Assembly: GCF_003345355.1 (NCBI RefSeq)
Contig: NZ_QQNB01000002.1
Coordinates: 434,001 to 498,000, forward strand
DNA: 64,000 bases
Source of the DNA: Sphingomonas aracearum
GTDB taxonomy: Bacteria; Pseudomonadota; Alphaproteobacteria; Sphingomonadales; Sphingomonadaceae
Reading direction: 5' to 3'
The notes under the pieces are model-generated. The model was given only the letters and a program-made list of their open reading frames with translations. It ran no database searches and was not told the origin of the DNA. Below are positions 17,876-25,290 of the stretch, in pieces. Each line of letters begins with the position of its first letter. Position 1 is the stretch's first letter. The position numbers were made by a program, and so were the translations under genes.

Positions 17876-18568
17876 TTAGCCATCCTCGACCGCAGATTGC
17901 CACAGCGCAGCAAGCTCACGGTCGCTGAGTACACGGTCGCGAGGCTCATTCCGCTTCGGCCGCCATGCATCCCGGCAAGGATTGGCGGGCATATGCTCCA
18001 ATCTGGTGAGCGCCCAAGTGTAGAAAGTTGAGAGGTGGCGATACACGATCCGCGCCATCGTCAGGGTTTCCTTGCCCCGCTCGAACGCAATTTTCTCAAC
18101 GAAGCGGCTCACGTCACTTCGGGTAATGGAGTCCGCGAGCCGGTCTCCAATCTCGGGCTCGATGTATTTTCGGAACACTCGATCGAACTCCCTCGCGCTC
18201 CGCTTTTTGCCCTCGATCTGCTGAGCAAGGTACGTCTCGTAGAGCTCCGCGACTGTCCCGACCCCTTTTGATCCCTTTCTCTTTGCCCCCGCCTTTCTGG
18301 CGATGCTCTTGCCCTGCTCGACATCGACAAGCAGATCGCGCGCCTTCTTTCGGGCATGGGCCAGTGTAAAGCTTGGCCCATGGCGTCCGATTGTCACATT
18401 CAACCATTTGCCCTGAACCCGCTTGCGCAGAATGTACGTCTTGATACCACTGGCACCCATGCGGAGCCTGAGGCCGGGTACGATACCATCGGCGAGCTCA
18501 ACCTGACCCGCAGTCGGCGCCTTCAGCCCTGCGATCTTCGCATCCGTCAAACCTACTTTGTTCGCCAT
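17876..18568 (-). pseudogene. Tyrosine integrase, C-terminal catalytic domain missing
   Basis: 230 aa. Contains the N-terminal arm-binding domain of P4-type integrases (residues 5-85: LTDAKIAGLKAPTAG, RLRMGASGIKTYILRKR, TIGRHGPSFTLAHARKKARD) and the core-binding domain (about 105-200, ending NPCRDAWRPKRNEPRDRVLS). It stops right after ELAALWQSAVEDG, before the R-H-R-Y catalytic residues; no trace of these was seen downstream to 17737. It would have been the island's own integrase: without the IS insertion its start would be about 120 bases from attR. Confidence 0.85.
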
Positions 18569-18576
18569 ATGTACCT

Positions 18577-18591
18577 GCTACCTTAGGTAGC
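18577..18591. promoter_or_regulatory. Palindrome just upstream of the integrase start
   Basis: GCTACC-TTA-GGTAGC, a perfect 6-bp inverted repeat with a 3-bp centre, 8 bases before the integrase ATG. Likely a regulator or excisionase binding site; inference from position only. The IS1595 target duplication begins inside its right end. Confidence 0.35.
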
Positions 18592-18597
18592 TTTTTG
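18590..18597 (+). repeat. 8-bp target site duplication, left copy
   Basis: GCTTTTTG directly before the left inverted repeat, identical to 21123-21130. Shows that the IS arrived by transposition into the region between attR and the integrase gene. Confidence 0.85.
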
Positions 18598-18667
18598 GGC
18601 AATTATCCCCTTGAAACATGTAAGCCGGTTTGGCATACCATTGGTAGAGGTCAAAAAGGGGTGAAAT

Positions 18668-18901
18668 ATGGAAAACGGATTTGTCGTAAATCCAGCCGAG
18701 TTGATGGGCGCGGTTGCGCTCGCTTTGCAGGCTATTGTTTTGCAAAATGAAATCGCAGGAGGCCCCGACAGAAGCGTTATCGCGAACGCCTTACGTGGCG
18801 AGAAATCCACGAATGAAAACTCAATAGAAAAAATGATGGCTTTTTTTGCTGATGTAATTGAGCAACGGGGTAGCAAGACGCCTGATCTTCGGCTCGTTTG
18901 A
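18668..18901 (+). CDS. Hypothetical protein inside the IS1595 element
   Basis: 77 aa, MENGFVVNPAELMGAVALAL, then QAIVLQNEIAGGPDRSVI, with an acidic, helical C-terminal half. GGGGTGAA stands a few bases before the ATG. It lies between the left terminal repeat and the transposase, in the same direction, 60 bases before it. It may be a regulator or a passenger; no family recognised. An antisense frame of similar length (18583-18876) is less likely because it lacks a ribosome site and runs into the terminal repeat. Confidence 0.55.
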   Translation: MENGFVVNPAELMGAVALALQAIVLQNEIAGGPDRSVIANALRGEKSTNENSIEKMMAFFADVIEQRGSKTPDLRLV

Positions 18902-18961
18902 AAACGTATTCTAGAAGAACATCAGTCACCATCTGTTTTTATTATCATAAAGATTGAAAAA

Positions 18962-19834
18962 ATGAAACCCAAGGCTCCCACGCTCCGTCAGTTTCAGGAC
19001 CGCTTCCCCACGGAGGATGCGTGCCTAGACCATCTGTTTAAGGTGCGATTCGGCACGGATTTCAATTGCCCTGGCTGCGATCGGTCCGCGAAGTTCAGCC
19101 GCGTTGCCAAGCGCCGCGCCTATCAGTGCCAGTGGTGCGCGCATCAGGTTTACCCAACAGCGGGAACGCCGTTCGACAAGACGCGCACGCCGCTGCGCGA
19201 TTGGTTCTTCGTCATGTTCCAGTTCTGCGCTTCGCGAAACGGCGTGGCGGCAAAGGAAGTCGAACGTCAGCTAGGCGTGACCTACAAAACCGCGTGGCGC
19301 ATGTGCCACATGATCCGCGAGTATATGGGCAAGGTTGACGGCAACGAGCCTGTAGGCGGCTTCATGAAGCGCGTGGAAGTCGATGAGACGTTCTTCGGCG
19401 GCTATCGCGCTGGCGGTATGGGCGGCAAAGGAAAAACCGTTGTTGTCGGCATGTTGGAGCGTGGCGGCGACGTTATCACGCAGGTTGTGCCGGATCGCCG
19501 CAGCGGCACGCTAATGCCGGTCATCAAAGCCAATGTGCGTCAGCATAGCGAAGTGCATACCGACGAATTGCGCTCCTATGGCGGGCTGGGCACAATGGGC
19601 TACTGGCACAAGACGGTGAACCACAATCGCGAAGAATATGTCAGCAAGACCGGAACCACGGTCAACGCCATCGAAGGCTTTTGGGCCAACGTGAAGCGCG
19701 GCATCAACGGCACGCATATTCACGTCAGCCCGCAGCACCTGCCCAAATATCTAGGCGAGTTCGAATACCGCTGGAATATGCGGGATCAGCCGCATTTGAT
19801 GTTGGATCGGTTGATGGTTTCTTTTTCTCGGTAA
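18962..19834 (+). CDS. IS1595-family transposase (ISXO2-like)
   Basis: 290 aa. The N-terminal zinc ribbon has CPGCDRSAKF and CQWCAHQVYPTAGTPFDKTR (about 38-75), then a helix-turn-helix segment (KEVERQLGVTYKTAWRMCHM). The catalytic domain has VEVDETFFGGYR (first Asp), HTDELRSYGGL (second Asp) and NAIEGFWANVKRGINGTHIH, HLPKYLGEFEYRWN at the C-terminus, the hallmarks of ISXO2-like proteins that act on 8-bp targets. The frame is intact and the terminal repeats are present, so the element may still be active. Confidence 0.95.
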   Translation: MKPKAPTLRQFQDRFPTEDACLDHLFKVRFGTDFNCPGCDRSAKFSRVAKRRAYQCQWCAHQVYPTAGTPFDKTRTPLRDWFFVMFQFCASRNGVAAKEVERQLGVTYKTAWRMCHMIREYMGKVDGNEPVGGFMKRVEVDETFFGGYRAGGMGGKGKTVVVGMLERGGDVITQVVPDRRSGTLMPVIKANVRQHSEVHTDELRSYGGLGTMGYWHKTVNHNREEYVSKTGTTVNAIEGFWANVKRGINGTHIHVSPQHLPKYLGEFEYRWNMRDQPHLMLDRLMVSFSR

Positions 19835-19889
19835 TTGATCTATACATCAAATATGAACTGCTCCGATCAACACGCTTTTGAAAAGGCAT

Positions 19890-20156
19890 TTACTGCTGGT
19901 CTAGCGGCTCTGGCTTGCCGCCCGTTATCAATTGAAAACGAGGCTTGCCTTGCTCATCTGTCGCGCGTTGCAAGCCCTCAACAAAAGCAAGAACGGTCGA
20001 ATTTGGCTCATCCCTCCATTCTTGTCCCTCTTTCAATATTTCTATCATACGCGGTATTTCGCATGTTCCAGATTCATGGAGCGCGCGCACGATAGCGCCA
20101 ATATATTCGGATAGCGTATCGCTATACTGCATCATCAGTTTTTGCAGTTCCTCCAT
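19890..20156 (-). CDS. Hypothetical passenger protein of the IS1595 element
   Basis: 88 aa from the ATG at 20156 (MEELQKLMMQYSDTLSEYIG), chosen because GGAGG lies 6 bases upstream; a longer form from 20198 is possible. Later segments are TCEIPRMIEILKEGQEW and TVLAFVEGLQRATDEQG. Soluble, mostly helical, no recognised domain. The start overlaps the end of the next upstream small ORF in another frame, so translation may be coupled. Points toward the transposase gene. Confidence 0.5.
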   Translation of the reverse strand: MEELQKLMMQYSDTLSEYIGAIVRALHESGTCEIPRMIEILKEGQEWRDEPNSTVLAFVEGLQRATDEQGKPRFQLITGGKPEPLDQQ

Positions 20157-20283
20157 TCTCATCCTCCACAGACTTACCGCCACCGCTCTCTTTGGCATCT
20201 GGCTTCACACGTTTTTGCGGCGCCTCACGCGGGGCCATAGCGTCTAGCAGCGCATCGAAACGGTTGTTGAGTTCGTCGGACAT
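20122..20283 (-). CDS. Small hypothetical passenger ORF of the IS1595 element
   Basis: 53 aa, MSDELNNRFDALLDAMAPRE, then a Lys-rich and acidic tail (KRVKPDAKESGGG, VEDENGGTAKTDDAV). Ends with TAG at 20122-20124, overlapping the following gene by 35 bases in another frame. A highly charged low-complexity protein, not recognised. Supported by its position in a run of minus-strand passenger genes and by coupling to the next gene. Confidence 0.35.
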   Translation of the reverse strand: MSDELNNRFDALLDAMAPREAPQKRVKPDAKESGGGKSVEDENGGTAKTDDAV

Positions 20284-20304
20284 ACGAGCGGTATAGCACG
20301 GAAA

Positions 20305-20520
20305 CTAGCTTGCTGCGCAAAGCTGCCACGCTGCCTTAAAGCCCTCCGTTTTACGCGAGGCGCTATTGTATTCCGGGAGCCACCAGACAAGGCGGCTCAC
20401 GCTCACGCAAAAATGCGGCCACCCCTCACGACCAAGATCGGGGCGGCTCGCAGATTGTATGTCGGATTTTGGGTGTTGGCTAGCGGTCCGCTGGCGGCCA
20501 AATCTGGCGAAGGCGATCAC
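20305..20520 (-). CDS. Possible small passenger ORF of the IS1595 element
   Basis: 71 aa, with the end WLPEYNSASRKTEGFKAAWQ. Overlaps the 3' end of the membrane-protein gene by 41 bases. No recognised domain; basic and rich in Arg and Ser, which can also result from a chance frame. Kept at low confidence because it fills the space between two other same-strand genes. Confidence 0.25.
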   Translation of the reverse strand: MIAFARFGRQRTASQHPKSDIQSASRPDLGREGWPHFCVSVSRLVWWLPEYNSASRKTEGFKAAWQLCAAS

Positions 20521-21052
20521 GATCTAGGCGAACGTCGTGCAGCCCTTCGTGAGAACCGGAATAGGGTGGAATACCATTGGGCTCCACCACTCCACCAAGG
20601 CGCTGCCCTTGATCGTTCAACGCCCACCATGCGTTGATGTTCGTATCGCGCCAGTAACCCGGATCAATTGGCAAACGAGGATGCAGAGGAGGGCTTTTTA
20701 CTCCGCCTTGCAGCTCGTGATAATAACGCCCGCGCGCCCTAAGATCGCCGCTCGAAAGCGCGGACAATAGGGCTCTTGCAACCATGCTAGAGAACGCCGG
20801 ATCGTTCTTATCAAATGCGCATGACCATGCGCTATCTCGTGCCAAGTAGCGCAATGCGTCATCTAGTCCGATAGGCGTGATAGCGGTTCTGGGCTTCTGT
20901 TCCTGACGCCAGATACCCCAAATCAAAATACCAACGCCAAGAACAACAACAAGCCATCCGATAAAACGGGCATCAGGAAGTGCCCATGCCAAGCCGCCGC
21001 CAATCACGCCGACGCCGGAGCCGTAAGCCCCTTCCCTGATCGGAAGCCCCAT
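20480..21052 (-). CDS. Hypothetical membrane protein, passenger of the IS1595 element
   Basis: 190 aa. Two closely spaced hydrophobic stretches at about residues 8-25 (YGSGVGVIGGGLAWAL) and 30-48 (FIGWLVVVLGVGILIWGIW), then a cytoplasmic or periplasmic domain with LDDALRYLARDSAWSCAF and DPGYWRDTNINAWWALNDQG. The gene starts about 45 bases inside the right terminal repeat. Function not recognised; the gene appears intact. Confidence 0.55.
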   Translation of the reverse strand: MGLPIREGAYGSGVGVIGGGLAWALPDARFIGWLVVVLGVGILIWGIWRQEQKPRTAITPIGLDDALRYLARDSAWSCAFDKNDPAFSSMVARALLSALSSGDLRARGRYYHELQGGVKSPPLHPRLPIDPGYWRDTNINAWWALNDQGQRLGGVVEPNGIPPYSGSHEGLHDVRLDRDRLRQIWPPADR

Positions 21053-21122
21053 CCCCCCATCATGCCATCACCTCCCGCCGACGCAATATGTTGATGGTAC
21101 ATGTTTGAAGGGGATAAGTGCC

Positions 21123-21130
21123 GCTTTTTG
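21123..21130 (+). repeat. 8-bp target site duplication, right copy
   Basis: GCTTTTTG directly after the right inverted repeat, identical to 18590-18597. Confidence 0.85.
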
Positions 21131-21232
21131 TAGTGGATACTGGCGAACATTTCAAGAACAATGCGGACTATGAATCGCAGATTTCCGCCATTCTTGGACC
21201 CATGCGGACGCGCTAGGACCCTCTGATCATGG

Positions 21233-21277
21233 CTCTTAATCAGCGGGTCCTTGGTTCGAGCCCAAGTGCGTCCACCA
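21233..21277 (+). repeat. attR: 45-bp tRNA-Lys 3'-end direct repeat, right copy
   Basis: Exact copy of 5177-5221 but without the 5' half of the tRNA, so it cannot form a tRNA. It marks the right border of the island; the chromosomal nicotinamidase gene begins just beyond it. Confidence 0.92.
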
Positions 21278-21308
21278 TTCCCTTCTTCGGTCCTGCTGCA
21301 ACGGCAAG

Positions 21309-21953
21309 CTATTCGGCGACGATGACGCCGGCTGCGTGGAATCGCTCCTCCACCAGGGTCACCGTGGTTCCGGAAGCGTGCGGCGCGGCGATGGCGCGGG
21401 TGAGGCTTTTCAGCACGACCGCGCCGAAGCTTTCCCGCCGGGCGTCCAGCGCCGACCAGCCGACGCAGAAATCATACGCCAGGCCGACGAACACGCAGCG
21501 CCGCACGCCCTTGTCGCGCAGATAGCCGGCGAGCCCCGTCGGCGTCGCATGGTCGTTCTCGAAGAAGGCGGAGTAGGAATCGACCGCGGGATTGTAGCCC
21601 TTGCGCACGATCAGCTGCGCGCGCGCGACGGCCGGCGCGACCGCCGGGTGGAACTGCGCCCCGGCACTCCCCTGAATGCAATGGTCCGGCCACAGGACCT
21701 GCTCGCCATAGGGCAGCGCGACCGCGTCGAAGGGCGCCTTGCCCGGGTGGCTGCTGGCAAAGGACGAATGGCCGGCCGGATGCCAGTCCTGCGTCACCAC
21801 CACATGGCGGAAGCGATCGGCAAGCCGCGCGATCGGCGCCATGATCTCGTCGCCTTCCGCCACCGCCAGCGCCCCGCCGGGACAGAAATCGACCTGCGGA
21901 TCGATGAGAACGAGGGCGTCGCCGTCCAGAACCTCAACACCCTCGCTTTGCAT
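21309..21953 (-). CDS. pncA: Nicotinamidase
   Basis: Hydrolyses nicotinamide to nicotinate for NAD salvage. 214 aa from MQSEGVEVLDGDALVLIDPQ (ATG at 21953). Isochorismatase fold with the catalytic Asp in LIDPQVDFCPGG, metal-binding residues in TQDWHPAGHSSF, Lys in IVRKGYN and the nucleophile Cys in GLAYDFCVGWSALDA. The longer upstream frame overlaps the next gene and is not used. First chromosomal gene after the island. Confidence 0.9.
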   Translation of the reverse strand: MQSEGVEVLDGDALVLIDPQVDFCPGGALAVAEGDEIMAPIARLADRFRHVVVTQDWHPAGHSSFASSHPGKAPFDAVALPYGEQVLWPDHCIQGSAGAQFHPAVAPAVARAQLIVRKGYNPAVDSYSAFFENDHATPTGLAGYLRDKGVRRCVFVGLAYDFCVGWSALDARRESFGAVVLKSLTRAIAAPHASGTTVTLVEERFHAAGVIVAE

Positions 21954-21964
21954 TGCCGCGCTCC

Positions 21965-22231
21965 TCAGTCCTCGTCGTCCATCTCGCGCTCGGCCGCGTC
22001 CATGAAGTCGCGGGCGGCCTCCCGATCCTCTTCGTCCTCGAACGCCGTGTCGAGGTCGGGCGCGACGCCGAGCATGAACATCAGGCACCACAAGGCGAAG
22101 CGGCGCCCGCCGTCCTTTTCCAGCCCGAACTGGAGGCGCAGGCGCTCCACCCCGGCGGCGATCTGTTCGGGCGGAAGCGCGGCGATGTCGTCGGTGCCGA
22201 AGAAGCGGACGAGCAGCTGATCGAAATCCAT
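21965..22231 (-). CDS. Conserved hypothetical protein
   Basis: 88 aa, MDFDQLLVRFFGTDDIAALP, then ERLRLQFGLEKDGGRRFALW and an acidic C-terminus (FEDEEDREAARDFMDAAERE). No membrane segment despite a short hydrophobic stretch (LMFMLGVAP). Separated from pncA by 11 bases, so probably the same transcript. I recognise no named domain. Confidence 0.7.
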   Translation of the reverse strand: MDFDQLLVRFFGTDDIAALPPEQIAAGVERLRLQFGLEKDGGRRFALWCLMFMLGVAPDLDTAFEDEEDREAARDFMDAAEREMDDED

Positions 22232-22271
22232 GCCGTGCGTTACCGCGATCGCGGGCGCCGCGCCACCGCGC

Positions 22272-22553
22272 TCACTTCTGCAGCGGCGCGGAGCGTTCGC
22301 TCTGTGCCGAATCGCTGTCGAAGTCCTCGCCCTCCGCACCGCCGCCGATGCCGGTACCGCTGCCATGGACATCGCCGCCGGCAGACGCGGCAGCGGCCGC
22401 CTGGTCGGCCCGCCAGCGCGCCTGGTCCTTGCTGTCATATTCCTGGCCGGAATAGCCCTCGCCCGTGCCGACCTCGCCGACGGGCGGTTCGACCGTCGGG
22501 GGAGCATAGGGCGCTTGCTTGCCGGCTTCCCGCGGAATGTTCTTCTCGGTCAT
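22272..22553 (-). CDS. Small hydrophilic protein, probable general-stress gene
   Basis: 93 aa, MTEKNIPREAGKQAPYAPPT, with Gly-, Ala- and acid-rich low complexity and a dense Gln/Ala region in the middle. Likely disordered. AAGGAGAT lies just before the ATG. Upstream is a perfect EcfG-type promoter motif (22575-22599), suggesting control by the alphaproteobacterial general stress response. Function unknown. Confidence 0.65.
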   Translation of the reverse strand: MTEKNIPREAGKQAPYAPPTVEPPVGEVGTGEGYSGQEYDSKDQARWRADQAAAAASAGGDVHGSGTGIGGGAEGEDFDSDSAQSERSAPLQK

Positions 22554-22574
22554 GGCGATCTCCTTGCGATCACC

Positions 22575-22599
22575 AACGGGCTCGGCGCGGGCCCGTTCC
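22575..22599 (-). promoter_or_regulatory. EcfG-type general stress promoter (GGAAC-N16-CGTT)
   Basis: On the minus strand GGAAC (22599-22595), 16 bases, CGTT (22578-22575); 21 bases then separate it from the ATG at 22553. This matches the published consensus for EcfG sigma factors of alphaproteobacteria. The match is seen directly; regulation is inferred. Confidence 0.6.
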
Positions 22600-22601
22600 C
22601 G

Positions 22602-24467
22602 TCAGGCCGCTTCCAGCGCCTCGTTCGCCTCCAGCCAACGCTCCTCCGCCGTTGCCAGCTGCTTGTCGACCTGCTTGCGCAACTGCATCAGCTCGCTCAT
22701 CGCCTTGCCCTTGTGGCGCGCCTCGGCGCCCGCCGGATCGAACATCGCGCGGTCGATGGCGCTGCGCTCGGCGGTGAGCTTCACCACCTCGGCCTCCGCC
22801 TCCTGCGCGGCCTTCCTTAGCGCCGTGCCCCGCTCGCGCGCCTCCGCGGCGGCCTTCTTGTCCTTCTTGCGATCGGCCTTGGAGCCGCCGCCAGAGGCCT
22901 TGCCGCCATCGCCGGCGAGGACAAAGGCCATGTAATCCTCCAGGCTGCCGGAGAATTCCTGCGCGGTGCCCGCATCCACCAGCACCAGCCGGTCGGCGGT
23001 GAGCTCCACCATGTGGCGATCGTGGCTGACGACGATCACCGCGCCGTCATAGGCGTTGAGCGCCTGGACCAGCGCCTCGCGCGCGTCGACATCGAGGTGG
23101 TTGGTCGGCTCGTCGAGGATCAGCAGGTGCGGCGCCTCGCGGGTGATCAGCGCCAGCGCCAGCCGGGCGCGCTCGCCGCCGGAAAGCTTGCCGACCTTGG
23201 TGGTCGCCCGGTCCCCGGAAAAGCCGAACCGGCCAAGCTGCGCGCGCACCGCGGCGGGCGTCTTGCCCGCCATGACGCGCGTCATGTGCTCCAGCGGCGT
23301 GTCGTCGGTGTCCAGCTCCTCCACCTGATACTGGGTGAAATAGCCGACCTTCATCTTGCCCGACGAAGCCATGCCGCCGTCCATCGGCGCCAGCTGGGCG
23401 GCGAGCAGGCGGGCAAGCGTGGTCTTGCCATTGCCGTTGCGCCCGAGCAGCGCGATGCGGTCGTCCGGATCGATGCGCAGGTTGAGCCGCTGCAGGATCG
23501 GCTTCTCGCCATAGCCAACGGTCGCCATGTCGAGCGTGATGAGCGGGGGCTTCAGCTCCTCGGGGCTCGGGAAGTCGAAGCTCAGCGTCGGATCGTTCGC
23601 CAGCTCCGCAATCGGCTGCATCCGGGCGAGCATCTTCTGCCGGCTCTGCGCCTGCTTGGCGGTGGAGGCGCGGGCGGAGTTGCGGGCGATATAGTCCTGC
23701 AGCTTGGCCCTTTGCGCCTCCTGGTTGGCCTTGGCCGCGGCGAGCTGCGCCGCCCGCTCGGCGCGCTGGCGCTCGAAGCTGTCATAGCCGCCGGTGTAGA
23801 GGACGGTCTTGCCGCCTTCCAGGTGCAGGATGTGGTCGACGACATTGTTGAGCAGATCGCGCTCGTGGCTGATGACCACCATCATCGCCGGATAGGATTT
23901 CAGGAAATCCTCCAGCCACAAGGTCGCCTCGAGATCGAGATGGTTGGAGGGCTCGTCGAGCAGCAGCAGGTCCGGCTGCGAGAACAGCAGGGCGGCCAGC
24001 GCCACGCGCATCTTCCAGCCGCCCGAATAGCTGTCCAGCGGACGCGCCTGCATCTCCTCGTCGAAACCGAGGCCCACCAGGATGCCCGCGGCACGGGACT
24101 CGGCGGAATAGGCGTCGATCGCGATCAGCCGCTCATAGACCTCGCCCAGCCGGTCCGGATCCTCGCAGGTCTCCGCCTCCACCATCAAGGCAGCGCGCTC
24201 CAGATCGGCGGCCAGCACCGTTTCCAGCGGGTTGCCCTGCCCGCTCGGCGCTTCCTGGCGCAGATAGCCGATGCGCGTCTTGCGCGGCATCTCGATCTCG
24301 CCGTCGTCCGGATCGATGGCGCCGATCATCGCCTTCATCAGCGTGGACTTGCCCGCGCCGTTGCGGCCGATCAGGCCCACGCGGCTGCGAGGGGGGAGCG
24401 AGGCGGAGGCGCGGTCGAGGATCGTGCGGCCGCCGAGGCGCACGGTAACTCCGTTCAGGGTCAGCAT
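22602..24467 (-). CDS. ABC-F family ATPase (YheS/Uup-like ribosome-associated protein)
   Basis: 621 aa from MLTLNGVTVRLGGRTILDRA (ATG at 24467). Two ABC domains without membrane parts: Walker A GRNGAGKST and GRNGNGKTT; signatures SYSGGWKMRVALA and KLSGGERARLALA; Walker B LLLLDEPSNHLD and LLILDEPTNHLD. The linker (about 235-300) is rich in Lys and Arg as in ABC-F factors, and a C-terminal coiled coil (about 530-621) suggests the Uup/YheS branch. Such proteins act on stalled ribosomes rather than transport. Confidence 0.9.
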   Translation of the reverse strand: MLTLNGVTVRLGGRTILDRASASLPPRSRVGLIGRNGAGKSTLMKAMIGAIDPDDGEIEMPRKTRIGYLRQEAPSGQGNPLETVLAADLERAALMVEAETCEDPDRLGEVYERLIAIDAYSAESRAAGILVGLGFDEEMQARPLDSYSGGWKMRVALAALLFSQPDLLLLDEPSNHLDLEATLWLEDFLKSYPAMMVVISHERDLLNNVVDHILHLEGGKTVLYTGGYDSFERQRAERAAQLAAAKANQEAQRAKLQDYIARNSARASTAKQAQSRQKMLARMQPIAELANDPTLSFDFPSPEELKPPLITLDMATVGYGEKPILQRLNLRIDPDDRIALLGRNGNGKTTLARLLAAQLAPMDGGMASSGKMKVGYFTQYQVEELDTDDTPLEHMTRVMAGKTPAAVRAQLGRFGFSGDRATTKVGKLSGGERARLALALITREAPHLLILDEPTNHLDVDAREALVQALNAYDGAVIVVSHDRHMVELTADRLVLVDAGTAQEFSGSLEDYMAFVLAGDGGKASGGGSKADRKKDKKAAAEARERGTALRKAAQEAEAEVVKLTAERSAIDRAMFDPAGAEARHKGKAMSELMQLRKQVDKQLATAEERWLEANEALEAA

Positions 24468-24528
24468 GGCGCGCCGCCTAGCATGTTGCGTTGCAAACCG
24501 CCATGTAGGTTGATCGGAGGAATGAGTG

Positions 24529-24984
24529 ATGAGCGTAGCGTTTCGCCGCGAAAGCGACGAGGAACATCTGGAGCCGAAATTCGAGCTGCCGATCCCGCCG
24601 GGACCGAACCTCGTCACGGCGCGCGGCCTCTCGCTGATCGGCGGGAAGGTGGCCGAGCTGGAAGCGGCGATCGCTGCGGCCGACGAGCCCGAGCCGCTGA
24701 AGCGCGAGCTTCGCTACTGGCACACGCGCGCCGCCACCGCCGAGCTGGCGCCGCCGCCGCTGCCCGGCGTGGTGGGGATCGGCTCGCGCGTGACCTTCAC
24801 GCTTGCCGGCCGCACGCGCACGCTGACGGTCGTCGGCAGCGACGAGGCCGATCCGGCAGCCGACCGCATCGGCTTTGCCGCGCCGCTGGCGCAGGCGCTG
24901 CTCGGCGCCGAGATCGGCGAAACGCTGCCGTTCAACGGCAGGGACGACGCCATCGAGATCGTCGCCGTCGAGGAGGACCGCTGA
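24529..24984 (+). CDS. GreA/GreB-family transcription elongation factor
   Basis: 151 aa. The C-terminal half has the FKBP-like Gre fold: VVGIGSRVTFTLAGRTRTLT, then SDEADPAADRIGFAAPLAQA and LLGAEIGETLPFNGRDDAIE. The N-terminal helical part (LTVARGL-type segment, then LEAAIAAADEPEPLKRELRY) is shorter and less acidic than in GreA, so cleavage activity is uncertain. ATG at 24529 preferred over GTG at 24526, with GGAGG 8 bases upstream. Divergent from the ABC-F gene; overlaps the next gene by one base. Confidence 0.8.
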   Translation: MSVAFRRESDEEHLEPKFELPIPPGPNLVTARGLSLIGGKVAELEAAIAAADEPEPLKRELRYWHTRAATAELAPPPLPGVVGIGSRVTFTLAGRTRTLTVVGSDEADPAADRIGFAAPLAQALLGAEIGETLPFNGRDDAIEIVAVEEDR

Positions 24985-25163
24985 TGGCCGAGAAGTTCGA
25001 ACGGCACAAGCAGCCCTGGCGGCCCGACGAGATCCAGAAGCTGCACACGCTGGCCAAGAAGGGCATGGCGCTGAAGGCGATCGCCAAGGCGCTGACCCGC
25101 AGCGAGGAATCGGTGAAGCAGCGCGCCAAGGAAGACGGGCTGAACATCGCCAAGCTGCACTAG
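24984..25163 (+). CDS. Small SANT/Myb-like helix-turn-helix protein
   Basis: 59 aa. PWRPDEIQKLHTLAKKGMAL, then KAIAKALTRSEESVKQRAKE: a W at the start and three short helices as in SANT/Myb-type DNA-binding domains. Basic throughout. ATG overlaps the stop of the Gre-family gene (TGATG), so the pair is co-translated; this suggests a role linked to transcription. The exact role is unknown. Confidence 0.7.
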   Translation: MAEKFERHKQPWRPDEIQKLHTLAKKGMALKAIAKALTRSEESVKQRAKEDGLNIAKLH

Positions 25164-25165
25164 TC

Positions 25166-25278
25166 CGTTCCCGGCGAAGGCCGGGGCCCAGGCGCGACAA
25201 CCGCCGTGCAGGTCCGCTCACGCCACCCCACGTCCCCCAACCGTCCCTCTAACTGGACCCCGGCCTCCGCCGGGGAAC
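25166..25278. repeat. REP-type palindromic repeat pair (family B)
   Basis: Left arm TTCCCGGCGAAGGCCGGGG at 25168-25186 and, in inverted orientation, GACCCCGGCCTCCGCCGGGG ending near 25276. Each arm is itself a short palindrome (CCGGC...GCCGG). The same pair occurs at 50538-50643. Fills the space between the SANT-like gene and the flavoprotein gene. Confidence 0.65.
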
Positions 25279-25290
25279 ACGGAGCAAGCA

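Larger units (their letters stand above)
18598..21122 (+). mobile_element. IS1595-family insertion sequence with passenger genes, complete
   Basis: 2525 bp. Terminal inverted repeats of 25 bp at 18598-18622 (GGCAATTATCCCCTTGAAAC...) and 21098-21122, matching at 23 of 25 positions. Directly outside both ends stands the 8-bp repeat GCTTTTTG (18590-18597 and 21123-21130); 8 bp is the target duplication size reported for this family. Carries a small ORF, the transposase, and downstream on the opposite strand several unknown genes. Markedly more AT-rich than its surroundings, especially between genes. Confidence 0.88.
5222..21277. mobile_element. Degraded genomic island integrated at tRNA-Lys (prophage and conjugative-plasmid remnants)
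   Basis: Bounded on the left by the intact tRNA-Lys and on the right by a 45-bp copy of its 3' end. Contents: a phage tail/lysis module on the minus strand, a plasmid fragment with traG 3' end, primase and lytic transglycosylase, a truncated tyrosine integrase, and an IS1595-type element. No terminase, portal, capsid, relaxase or replication initiator is visible, and the integrase lacks its catalytic half, so the island is unlikely to move by itself. Boundaries are seen directly; the origin is inferred from gene types. Confidence 0.9.

Noticed and set aside
18583..18876. 97-codon minus-strand ORF
   Set aside because: Runs through the IS terminal repeat and overlaps the better supported 77-aa plus-strand gene; no ribosome site.
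21233..21277. Possible second tRNA-Lys
   Set aside because: Only the 3' 45 bases are present; upstream bases do not form a D arm or the 5' acceptor strand.
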